Below the pieces are notes generated by a model. It ran no database searches. It had not been told where the DNA came from and saw only the letters and a list, made by a program, of their open reading frames with translations. The position numbers and the translations under genes were made by a program. A stretch of 6,659 nt of DNA from Ghiorsea sp. (lineage in GTDB: Bacteria; Pseudomonadota; Zetaproteobacteria; Mariprofundales; Mariprofundaceae), in assembly GCA_030950765.1 (NCBI GenBank), contig JAUZQX010000158.1:1-6659 (forward strand). The letters are read 5' to 3'. Position 1 is the stretch's first letter. Each line of letters starts with the position of its first letter. Below are positions 1 to 5,227 of the stretch, in pieces.

Positions 1-75
1 TGATGCGATTGCATGGAAGTTAAACACCCGACCAAGAAAAACCTTGAACTTCAGATGTCCTGCTGAAATATTCAT
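1..75 (-). CDS. 5' end of an unrecognised gene inside the mobile element (partial)
   Basis: An ATG at 75-73 opens a frame that stays open to the window edge (25 codons, beginning MNISAGHLKFKVFLGRVF). A GAAGGA stretch lies 9-14 bp upstream, a little far for a ribosome binding site but usable. It starts 18 bp after the stop of the upstream frame on the same strand, as in an operon. If the element is Tn7-like, the second gene from this end would often be the DDE transposase tnsB, but 25 residues are too few to recognise any family. The alternative is a chance frame. Confidence 0.35.
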   Translation of the reverse strand, partial: MNISAGHLKFKVFLGRVFNFHAIAS

Positions 76-93
76 GCCTGAGTCCTTCGACTT

Positions 94-426
94 TCATAAA
101 CATTTTGCGCGTGTTGCACTTGGAACTTGAAACCGCCCTTCCATTATTGGAAGCCAGTAGTGTATACCTTGAGCACTTTTCCAATGAAAAACCTTATTGC
201 TTGCTAAATGAGGATCCTCTTTGAGAGCATAACCAAACATTTCACTTTGAAAAGTTTGTTGAACTGTATACATGGTTTCAATTGAAACTTTTTCCGTGCC
301 TAAAATAGACAACTCTTGATGCTTAGTGCCTTCCACATCACCGTCATAAAGGTGGGGGGACTTCGTAAATACTCTTCCTGAAACCAACCGTGGGAATGAA
401 GCCCAATCCATATCCATTATTGTCAA
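94..426 (-). CDS. Hypothetical protein, first gene inside the mobile element end; start unresolved
   Basis: I do not recognise this protein. The frame from TTG at 426 gives 110 residues; an ATG follows at 417. Upstream of the TTG the same frame stays open for 60 more codons to a TAG at 609-607. That extension reads like real protein (for example WPFPDGTKVKLEFLYHI) but contains no ATG, GTG or TTG, so the annotated start probably truncates the gene. A 12-codon frame starting at ATG 625 sits just ahead in another phase, which suggests a frameshift. By position, first gene from the end and read inward, it corresponds to tnsA in Tn7, but I see no convincing TnsA endonuclease motif. The C-terminal half is rich in aromatic residues (HYWLPIMEGRF near the end). 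It could be a degenerate transposition gene or cargo. Confidence 0.4.
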   Translation of the reverse strand: MTIMDMDWASFPRLVSGRVFTKSPHLYDGDVEGTKHQELSILGTEKVSIETMYTVQQTFQSEMFGYALKEDPHLASNKVFHWKSAQGIHYWLPIMEGRFQVPSATRAKCL

Positions 427-625
427 TGCTCTCTGAGTTGAAGGTAGCTCTCGAAAGATTGCCCTAACGGTAGGTATTCTACCACAATTTTGGGTTTTTA
501 TGTGGTATAGAAACTCAAGTTTTACCTTAGTCCCATCAGGAAAAGGCCACGTTTCTTTTGAAACCCTTATAGTTGGTTTATTTTCTTTAGAAGAGTTCGT
601 AACAAGCTACCTTTTTAAATGACAT
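427..625 (-). pseudogene. Probable frameshifted 5' portion of the 94-426 gene
   Basis: ATG at 625-623 opens MSFKKVACYELF and stops at TAA 589-587. From 606 down to 427 a different phase is open without stops and runs directly into the 94-426 frame. A one-base (+1) change near 590, at CTC TTC TAA, would join the two into a single protein of about 177 residues. The ATG lies inside the innermost transposon repeat, which would let end-binding by the transposase control expression. No Shine-Dalgarno sequence precedes it. The alternatives are a programmed +1 slip at the TAA, or a start codon outside the usual three. Confidence 0.3.
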
Positions 626-682
626 TAATTGATGGTATAAAAATGACACTAATGAATGAATCTGACATTAATGAGTGATACA
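620..682. repeat. Transposase-binding-like terminal repeats and putative transposon terminus
   Basis: Three direct repeats of consensus TGACAYTAAT(K)GA start at 620, 644 and 663 (spacings of 24 and 19 bp). On the other strand they read TCATTARTGTCA. After the outermost copy comes GAGTGATACA, ending at 682 with the ACA typical of Tn7/Mu-type termini. The stretch from 607 to 697 carries no complete gene apart from the 12-codon frame beginning at 625. Confidence 0.6.
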
Positions 683-697
683 TAACACTTGGAGGTG

Positions 698-1339
698 TCA
701 CCCACACTTCGAATCGCCACATTCTAAACAACAATTGCAGTTGTCTAAGCGAACCACAGACATTGCGCTGCATTTATCGCATTGTGATGCGTTGGCAACG
801 CCTTCTTTGCCTAGTTTTTCTTCGGCTTCGATGCGTTTGGCAACCAATTCTTCGGTTTGTAATTGTCCTTCCATCATGCCGATAGATACAAGGTGTTTTT
901 GGATGACTTCGCCGATTTCTGCCACGATAGATGGCATGTATTTGCCGCCTTTTTTGTAGTAGCCGCCGCGTGGGTCGAACACTGCTTTAAGCTCTTCCAC
1001 CAAGAATGTGATGTCGCCGCCTTTGCGGAAAATTGCAGAGATAATACGGGTTAATGTGACAATCCACATGAAATGTTCCATATTTTTGGTGTTGATGAAC
1101 ACCTCAAATGGACGGCGATGTTCGCTTTCTTCGCCTTGGTTCACAATCACATCATTGATGGTGATATACATGGCATGTTCAGAGTGCGGTGTTTTGATTT
1201 TATAGGTTTGACCCACTAAAATCTCATCACGCTCAAGTAATGGCGCAATGGATGCTACCTTACTTTCTTGTTTTTCTGCTTCGTCTTCAGGTTTTACTAC
1301 TGCATAACCTGTGATTTTCTTTTCAATTTTAATGCTCAT
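698..1339 (-). CDS. nrdJb: NrdJb: TSCPD-domain subunit of the split adenosylcobalamin-dependent ribonucleotide reductase
   Basis: 213 residues. It corresponds to the C-terminal part of single-chain class II ribonucleotide reductases (TSCPD domain), encoded separately as in Pseudomonas NrdJb. The central region (about 77-150) includes GGDITFLVEELKAVFDPRGG and GGKYMPSIVAEIGEVIQKHL. The tail holds seven cysteines: C187, C190, C201, C203, C204, C207 and C212, ending CGDSKCG. Known: C-terminal cysteines of class II enzymes shuttle electrons from thioredoxin or glutaredoxin to the active-site disulfide. NrdJa here ends without such a tail, so NrdJb most likely supplies it. The start is ATG 1339 with a strong GGAGG upstream. 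Its first codon overlaps the stop of the preceding 103-residue frame (ATGA). Downstream, a putative transposon end starts 15 bp after the stop, and no native terminator is visible between them. Confidence 0.92.
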   Translation of the reverse strand: MSIKIEKKITGYAVVKPEDEAEKQESKVASIAPLLERDEILVGQTYKIKTPHSEHAMYITINDVIVNQGEESEHRRPFEVFINTKNMEHFMWIVTLTRIISAIFRKGGDITFLVEELKAVFDPRGGYYKKGGKYMPSIVAEIGEVIQKHLVSIGMMEGQLQTEELVAKRIEAEEKLGKEGVANASQCDKCSAMSVVRLDNCNCCLECGDSKCG

Positions 1340-1647
1340 ATTTTTCCTCCACGTACGGCAAGTAATGACTCAAGCCTACGGTGCAATTTGTGCAGCGCGT
1401 TTGGTTTTCTGCTATCGGTCTGACGCTCAAATGTGCGACCAACTGCATCCAACCCCGGGCGTTGCCTCCGGTGTATGTGGGCGGTTTCCCCTTGCGATGG
1501 TGTGTCATAAGACAACGATGCCATCACCCACAGATTGATTGGCGGAAATTTTAAATCCGCCCAAGTAATATTCTCTTTCAATTTTATCATGCGATTCGGC
1601 GTAAATACTGAATCATAAACATGCGGCAAAAGAGAATGGCTACCCAT
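1336..1647 (-). CDS. Small hypothetical protein between nrdJa and nrdJb
   Basis: 103 residues, family not recognised. The evidence that it is real is positional. Its ATG (1647) overlaps the nrdJa TAA as TAATG, and its TGA overlaps the nrdJb ATG as ATGA, so it exactly fills the gap between two genes of one enzyme in an unbroken frame. The N-terminal part has a compact hydrophobic/aromatic stretch, ITWADLKFPPINLWVMASL (residues 27-45). The C-terminal 47 residues are basic (9 Arg, 3 Lys, several His against 4 acidic residues), suggesting contact with nucleic acid or with an acidic partner. It has no cysteine, no transmembrane helix and no signal peptide. No clear Shine-Dalgarno precedes it, in keeping with translation by re-initiation from nrdJa. 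It might be an accessory protein of the split reductase or an inserted selfish reading frame that keeps coupling intact. Confidence 0.6.
   Translation of the reverse strand: MGSHSLLPHVYDSVFTPNRMIKLKENITWADLKFPPINLWVMASLSYDTPSQGETAHIHRRQRPGLDAVGRTFERQTDSRKPNALHKLHRRLESLLAVRGGKI
1346..1350 (-). promoter_or_regulatory. Ribosome binding site of nrdJb
   Basis: GGAGG, 6 bp before the ATG at 1339. It lies inside the last codons of the upstream 103-residue frame, so translating ribosomes arriving from upstream would reach it directly. It supports ATG 1339 as the start. Confidence 0.75.
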
Positions 1648-3806
1648 TAAAACTTGCCGTAATATCCTTCTTTAAGGGCATCAAACAAATTGGCTGCGCT
1701 GTGCATTTCGCCGTCATATTCAATCTCTTCGTTGCCTTTGGCTTCGACCACCGTGCCATCATCCAAAGTGAACTTGTAGGTGGTGTTCTCCAAGTCTTCT
1801 TCTTTGACCAACACGCCTTGGAACACTTCAGGATTAAAGCGGAAAGTGGTGCAACCTTTCAGCCCCTTATCAAAGGCATACATATAAATTTCTTTAAAAT
1901 CTTCGTAAGGGAAATCAGTAGGTACGTTAGCAGTTTTAGAAATCGACGAATCCACCCAGACCTGTGCTGCAGCTTGAATATCCACATGCTGGGTTGGTGT
2001 CACCGCATCGGCTGAGATGAAATATTCAGGCAATTTGGTCGCATCTTCAGTGCTAAATGGCATAGCGTCCGCATTAATCATTTCACGATATGCCAACAAT
2101 TCATAAGAGAAAACATCCACTTTCTCTTTGGATTTTTTACCTTCACGAATCACATTGCGCGCATAGTGGTGGGCAAATGATGGCTCAATACCATTGGATG
2201 CATTATTGGCTAGCGATAATGAAATCGTACCTGTTGGCGCAATCGATGAATGATGGGTAAAGCGACTGCCTGTCTCAATCAAGGCATCCAATAACTCTTG
2301 GTCGCCAGATGCTGAAAACTTCTGCATATAATTGGAATATTTCGCCCAAAGCACTTTACCTTTAATTTTACTGCCAACTTTAATGCCATCTTTAACCATG
2401 GCTGGGCGTTTGTGAAGCATGTCCGCAGTCACTTTAAAATCTTGATTCATAATCGGTGCAGCACCTTTTTCTTCTGCAAGTTGCAAACCCACTTCAAAAC
2501 CAGTTTTTGCCATTTCATAGGCAACTTTTTCAGTGAACTTTAAGGATGACTCCGAACCATATTTGATACGTAACATGGTCAAGGTTGAACCCAAACCTAA
2601 GAAACCCATACCATGGCGACGTTTATCCAAAATCGCTTGGCGCTGTTGCTCCAATGGCAAACCATTGATATCCACTACATTATCCAACATACGGGTAAAC
2701 ACTGATACCACTTCACGGTACATATCCCAATCAAAATAAGCATTTTCAGTGAATGGCTCACGCACAAATTTGGTGAGGTTCACAGAACCAAGAAGACATG
2801 CGCCATACGGTGGCAAAGGCTGCTCACCACAAGGGTTGGTGGCACGAATATCTTCACAAAACCAGTTGTTGTTGAGGTCGTTTACTTCATCAATCAAGAT
2901 AAAACCAGGCTCAGCATAATCATAGGTAGATGACATAATCACATCCCACAAACGGCGTGCCTTGATGGTTTTGTATACACGACATGCAGTGAAACCACGG
3001 TCATCTTTTTTGGCTTTTTCTGGTGGGGTGGCAACGTGTTTGTAGATGATACGCATCTCATCATTTTCTAGCTCATCTTTGGTTGCAGGGAACACCAAAT
3101 CCCAATCAGCATCATCTTTCACGGCTTGCATAAAATCACGGGTAATCAAACAAGAAAGGTTGAATTGACGCAGGCGACCATCTTCACGTTTGGCTTTGAT
3201 AAAATCAGCAACATCAGGATGAGAGATGTCGAATGTACCCATTTGTGCGCCACGGCGACCACCCGCTGATGATACGGTGAAACACATTTTGTCGTAAATA
3301 TCCATAAACGATAAAGGTCCAGACGTGTATGCACCTGCGCCCGAAACATATGCACCTTTAGGGCGCAAGGTAGAGAACTCATAACCAATGCCGCAACCTG
3401 CTTTCAAGGTTAATCCAGCTTCTTTGACCATGGTCAAAATGCCATCCATGGAATCGGGAATCACACCAGACACTGTGCAGTTGATGGTTGAGGTGGCTGG
3501 TTTATGCGCTTGCGCCCCAGCATTGGACATAATACGCCCTGCAGGAATCGCCCCATTTGCCAATGCCCAAGTGAAACGATTGCTCCAAAACTCACGTTTG
3601 TCTTCATCTTCCACTTCCGATAAAGCTTTGGCTACACGTTTAAAAGTATCAGCAACGTTTTGGTCGACAGCATGACCATCTTTATCTTTTAAACGGTACT
3701 TTTTATCCCAAATATCTTCACTGGCTGGCTGCAATGTCACTTCATTGATACCCATGCCTGAATCAGCGCTGATAGACTGTGGTTTTTTCGGTTGCACTTG
3801 GCTCAT
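1647..3806 (-). CDS. nrdJa: NrdJa: catalytic subunit of adenosylcobalamin-dependent (class II) ribonucleoside-diphosphate reductase
   Basis: 719 residues from ATG 3806. It reduces ribonucleotides to deoxyribonucleotides using a thiyl radical generated by B12, independently of oxygen. Motifs, numbered from this start: C110 in NCTVSG (first cysteine of the redox pair), GCGIGYEFS (137-145), the active-site loop NPCGEQ (324-329; N324, radical C326, E328), C337 in GACLLGSVNL (second redox cysteine), and PTGTISL (524-530). The 11-residue spacing between radical and redox cysteines matches other class II enzymes as I recall them. The chain ends at the usual YYGK-type C-terminus and lacks a cysteine tail, which is in nrdJb. 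Start choice: the frame extends to ATG 3857, but AAGGGG sits 10 bp before ATG 3806, and 3857 lies only about 15 bp from the predicted transcription start without a ribosome site. The predicted promoter overlaps NrdR-box-like sequences. Confidence 0.95.
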   Translation of the reverse strand: MSQVQPKKPQSISADSGMGINEVTLQPASEDIWDKKYRLKDKDGHAVDQNVADTFKRVAKALSEVEDEDKREFWSNRFTWALANGAIPAGRIMSNAGAQAHKPATSTINCTVSGVIPDSMDGILTMVKEAGLTLKAGCGIGYEFSTLRPKGAYVSGAGAYTSGPLSFMDIYDKMCFTVSSAGGRRGAQMGTFDISHPDVADFIKAKREDGRLRQFNLSCLITRDFMQAVKDDADWDLVFPATKDELENDEMRIIYKHVATPPEKAKKDDRGFTACRVYKTIKARRLWDVIMSSTYDYAEPGFILIDEVNDLNNNWFCEDIRATNPCGEQPLPPYGACLLGSVNLTKFVREPFTENAYFDWDMYREVVSVFTRMLDNVVDINGLPLEQQRQAILDKRRHGMGFLGLGSTLTMLRIKYGSESSLKFTEKVAYEMAKTGFEVGLQLAEEKGAAPIMNQDFKVTADMLHKRPAMVKDGIKVGSKIKGKVLWAKYSNYMQKFSASGDQELLDALIETGSRFTHHSSIAPTGTISLSLANNASNGIEPSFAHHYARNVIREGKKSKEKVDVFSYELLAYREMINADAMPFSTEDATKLPEYFISADAVTPTQHVDIQAAAQVWVDSSISKTANVPTDFPYEDFKEIYMYAFDKGLKGCTTFRFNPEVFQGVLVKEEDLENTTYKFTLDDGTVVEAKGNEEIEYDGEMHSAANLFDALKEGYYGKF

Positions 3807-3815
3807 AAGATGTTG

Positions 3816-3822
3816 TCCCCTT
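3816..3822 (-). promoter_or_regulatory. Ribosome binding site deciding the nrdJa start
   Basis: AAGGGGA, with 9-10 bp between the G run and ATG 3806. The alternative in-frame ATG at 3857 has only GCAAAG before it. The site therefore favours the shorter 719-residue NrdJa. Confidence 0.6.
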
Positions 3823-3875
3823 GCTGAAACGTGAATTTTACATGAAATTCGCTTCATCTTTGCATAATCTTTGCG

Positions 3876-3891
3876 ACACTATATGTTGGGT
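3876..3891. promoter_or_regulatory. NrdR box 1 (promoter-proximal)
   Basis: ACACTATATGTTGGGT agrees with the published NrdR box consensus (acaCwAtATaTwGtgt, quoted from memory) at 14 of 16 positions. NrdR is the ATP/dATP-binding zinc-finger/ATP-cone repressor of bacterial ribonucleotide reductase genes. The box covers the predicted -10 element of nrdJa. A gene for NrdR is not in the window. Confidence 0.7.
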
Positions 3892-3906
3892 TTTTTAAGA
3901 TTGCAA
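3878..3906 (-). promoter_or_regulatory. Predicted sigma-70-type promoter of nrdJa
   Basis: On the minus strand, TTGCAA (3906-3901) and TATAGT (3883-3878) are separated by exactly 17 bp, close to the TTGACA/TATAAT consensus. Transcription would begin near 3871, giving a leader of about 65 nt to ATG 3806. The -10 hexamer lies within one NrdR-like box, and a second such box lies 1 bp upstream of the -35, so repressor binding would block the polymerase. Confidence 0.6.
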
Positions 3907-3907
3907 G

Positions 3908-3923
3908 GCACAACTTGTGGTGT
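3908..3923. promoter_or_regulatory. NrdR box 2 (weaker, distal)
   Basis: GCACAACTTGTGGTGT matches the NrdR consensus at about 11 of 16 positions. It starts 32 bp from box 1, three helical turns, which is the usual arrangement of paired NrdR boxes. It borders the -35 hexamer of the predicted nrdJa promoter. Confidence 0.5.
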
Positions 3924-3925
3924 TG

Positions 3926-3934
3926 TTATGCAAA
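3926..3934 (+). promoter_or_regulatory. DnaA-box-like site TTATGCAAA (weak)
   Basis: One mismatch to TTATNCACA. The identical 9-mer occurs on the minus strand at 3867-3859, on the far side of the NrdR boxes. A further one-mismatch copy, TTATACACT, is at 4026-4034. Individually these could be chance in AT-rich DNA; their clustering around a perfect pair at 3944-3975 is why they are listed. Confidence 0.25.
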
Positions 3935-3943
3935 AAGTGCCCA

Positions 3944-3975
3944 CAACTTATGCACAAGCATCTGTGCATAAGTTG
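3944..3975. repeat. Perfect inverted repeat containing two opposed DnaA boxes
   Basis: Arms CAACTTATGCACA (3944-3956) and TGTGCATAAGTTG (3963-3975) are exact reverse complements over 13 bp, with a 6-nt spacer. Each arm contains TTATGCACA, which fits the DnaA-box pattern TTATNCACA, in facing orientation (3948-3956 plus, 3971-3963 minus). The repeat lies about 40-70 bp upstream of the predicted nrdJa -35. There is no T-run on either side that would make it a typical terminator. Likely roles are an operator for DnaA or for another dimeric regulator. It could also affect aroG on the other side. Confidence 0.7.
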
Positions 3976-4147
3976 GTAAATGTCATGAAAATCATCAACC
4001 ATATTCATCTGTTAAAAGCATCTATTTATACACTAAATTTCAAGCAAAATACGCATATAAACATCATTCATACCCTTTCTAAAACTGTTATCGTGAATTT
4101 TATGAATAATCTATTACTATACGCCCATTATCATGTCGCATGTGTTT
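3976..4147. other. AT-rich upstream region of aroG without a recognised gene
   Basis: The divergent gap between nrdJa (start 3806) and aroG (start 4163) is about 356 bp. The half next to nrdJa holds the control sites listed separately. This half is AT-rich and must hold the aroG promoter. Weak candidates exist around the TATTACTATA stretch near 4110-4125, but I cannot match a convincing -35. I see no leader-peptide attenuator rich in Phe, Tyr or Trp codons, no riboswitch and no tRNA. An open frame through 3871-4149 overlaps the control sites and is judged spurious. Confidence 0.4.
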
Positions 4148-4155
4148 AAGGAGAG
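4148..4155 (+). promoter_or_regulatory. Ribosome binding site deciding the aroG start
   Basis: AAGGAGAG, 7 bp before GTG 4163. It lies downstream of the in-frame ATG at 4133, so it can serve only the GTG. This places the true N-terminus at VSASHLTDDLRI, which aligns with the DDLRI-type N-terminus of E. coli AroG. Confidence 0.75.
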
Positions 4156-4162
4156 TATCCAA

Positions 4163-5227
4163 GTGTCTGCATCCCATCTAACTGATGACCTTCGTATTAC
4201 AGGGTTACGCGAAATCAGCCCCCCATTAGAAGTACATTCTGAGCTTCCAATTACAGATACGGCGGCAGAAACAATTTTTGCCACGCGCCAAGCCATTCAT
4301 CGCATTTTAACTGGCGAGGATGACCGCTTACTTGCCATTGTTGGCCCATGCTCCATTCATGATACCAAAGCAGCCATAGAATATGCGGAATTAATTCAAC
4401 AAGCACGCCAACAATATGAAAAAGACTTATTGATTGTGATGCGTGTATATTTTGAAAAACCACGCACCACAGTGGGCTGGAAAGGATTGATTAACGATCC
4501 TCATTTGGATGACTCCTTTGATATTAATAGTGGTATTCGTAAAGCGCGCAAACTTTTGTTGGACATCAATAATATGGGCGTACCTGCGGGTACTGAGTTT
4601 TTAGACTTAATCTCACCCCAATATGTTGCCGATTTGGTTAGTTGGGGTGCCATTGGCGCACGCACAACCGAAAGCCAAGGGCATAGAGAGTTGGCATCAG
4701 GTTTATCATGCCCTGTTGGTTTCAAAAACAGTACCAATGGTGGTTTTAGTATTGCTATTGATGCCATTGGTGCCGCATCTCACCCCCATCATTTTTTATC
4801 ACTCACCAAAGAAGGAAAATCAGCTATTTTTGAAACAAGCGGCAATGAAGATTGTCACATTATCCTGCGTGGTGGTAATGATAAACCTAACTATGATGCC
4901 GCAAGTGTGGCGCATGCAGTTGAAAAGCTAGCACAAGCAGGCATTGACTCAGGTGTGATGATTGATTTCAGCCATGCCAACTCACTAAAACAACACCAGC
5001 GTCAAATTGAAGTGAGTAAAGATGTCGCCAAGCAAATTGCATCAGGTAATAAACATATCAAAGGTGTGATGATTGAAAGCCACTTAAATGAGGGCAGGCA
5101 AAACAATGAGCCTAACAAACCGCTGCAATATGGGGTGAGCATCACAGATGCCTGTATCAATTGGCAGGATACCGCACCCATGTTAGAAACATTGTCGCAA
5201 GCCATTCAACAACGCCGCAATACATGA
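4163..5227 (+). CDS. aroG: 3-deoxy-7-phosphoheptulonate (DAHP) synthase, class I AroG/F/H type
   Basis: 354 residues from GTG 4163 (E. coli AroG has 350). It condenses phosphoenolpyruvate with erythrose 4-phosphate to DAHP, the first step of the shikimate pathway, in the cytoplasm. Visible family signatures: DDLRI at the N-terminus (8-12, a region involved in inhibitor binding in E. coli enzymes), GPCSIHD (61-67), EKPRTTVGWKGLINDPHLD (98-116), WGAIGARTTESQ (161-172), RELASGLSCPVGFKN (175-189), and MIDFSHANS. Metal ligands equivalent to E. coli C61, H268, E302 and D326 are C63, H271, E305 and D329. The full set implies an active, probably feedback-inhibited enzyme. Which amino acid inhibits it cannot be read with confidence, so aroG rather than aroF or aroH is a family-level name. 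The frame extends to ATG 4133, but the ribosome site supports GTG 4163. Its stop overlaps the start of uppP (ATGA). Confidence 0.95.
   Translation: MSASHLTDDLRITGLREISPPLEVHSELPITDTAAETIFATRQAIHRILTGEDDRLLAIVGPCSIHDTKAAIEYAELIQQARQQYEKDLLIVMRVYFEKPRTTVGWKGLINDPHLDDSFDINSGIRKARKLLLDINNMGVPAGTEFLDLISPQYVADLVSWGAIGARTTESQGHRELASGLSCPVGFKNSTNGGFSIAIDAIGAASHPHHFLSLTKEGKSAIFETSGNEDCHIILRGGNDKPNYDAASVAHAVEKLAQAGIDSGVMIDFSHANSLKQHQRQIEVSKDVAKQIASGNKHIKGVMIESHLNEGRQNNEPNKPLQYGVSITDACINWQDTAPMLETLSQAIQQRRNT

Larger units (their letters stand above)
1..682. mobile_element. Partial Tn7/Tn5053-like transposon end (other end outside window)
   Basis: Seen: three near-identical repeats (TGACATTAAT at 620-629, TGACACTAAT at 644-653, TGACATTAAT at 663-672) in the same orientation, the outermost 10 bp from a putative terminus ending ACA at 682. 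Two reading frames (94-426 and 1-75) run inward from this end. Known: elements moved by TnsB/TniA-type DDE transposases begin TGT and end ACA, carry several spaced transposase-binding repeats at each end, and make 5-bp target duplications. Read outward to inward, this end begins TGTATCAC followed by CATTAATGTCA, which resembles the end repeats I recall for such elements. Inferred: this is one end of such a transposon inserted behind nrdJb, with TAACA (683-687) as the possible target duplication. No transposase is visible inside the window, so the family is not proven. Confidence 0.5.

Noticed and set aside
94..606. Assignment of the first element gene as TnsA endonuclease
   Set aside because: The position fits, but I cannot find the expected acidic/lysine nuclease motifs or the typical N-terminal TnsA pattern, so the product is left unnamed.
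685..698. Small hairpin ACAC...GTGT just after nrdJb
   Set aside because: A four-base stem without a T-run is too weak to support a terminator call.
675..1205. Plus-strand frames opposite nrdJb (675-959, 863-1054 and 1008-1205)
   Set aside because: They are antisense shadows of a well-supported gene, with no ribosome sites and no recognisable domains.
3807..3871. Cobalamin riboswitch for the B12-dependent reductase
   Set aside because: The predicted leader is only about 65 nt, far shorter than a cobalamin aptamer, and shows no B12-box-like element.
3944..3975. Rho-independent terminator
   Set aside because: The hairpin is perfect but AT-rich, is not followed directly by a T-run on either strand, and lies upstream of both divergent genes rather than after a gene.
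3871..4149. Open frame of 92 codons on the plus strand between nrdJa and aroG
   Set aside because: It begins with TTG inside the NrdR-box region, spans the palindrome and AT-rich spacer, has no ribosome site, and its product looks like translated non-coding DNA.
5161..5223. N-terminal extension of UppP from ATG 5161
   Set aside because: It lies inside the conserved aroG 3' end and the extra residues do not resemble the UppP N-terminus; the ATGA overlap start at 5224 matches the family length.
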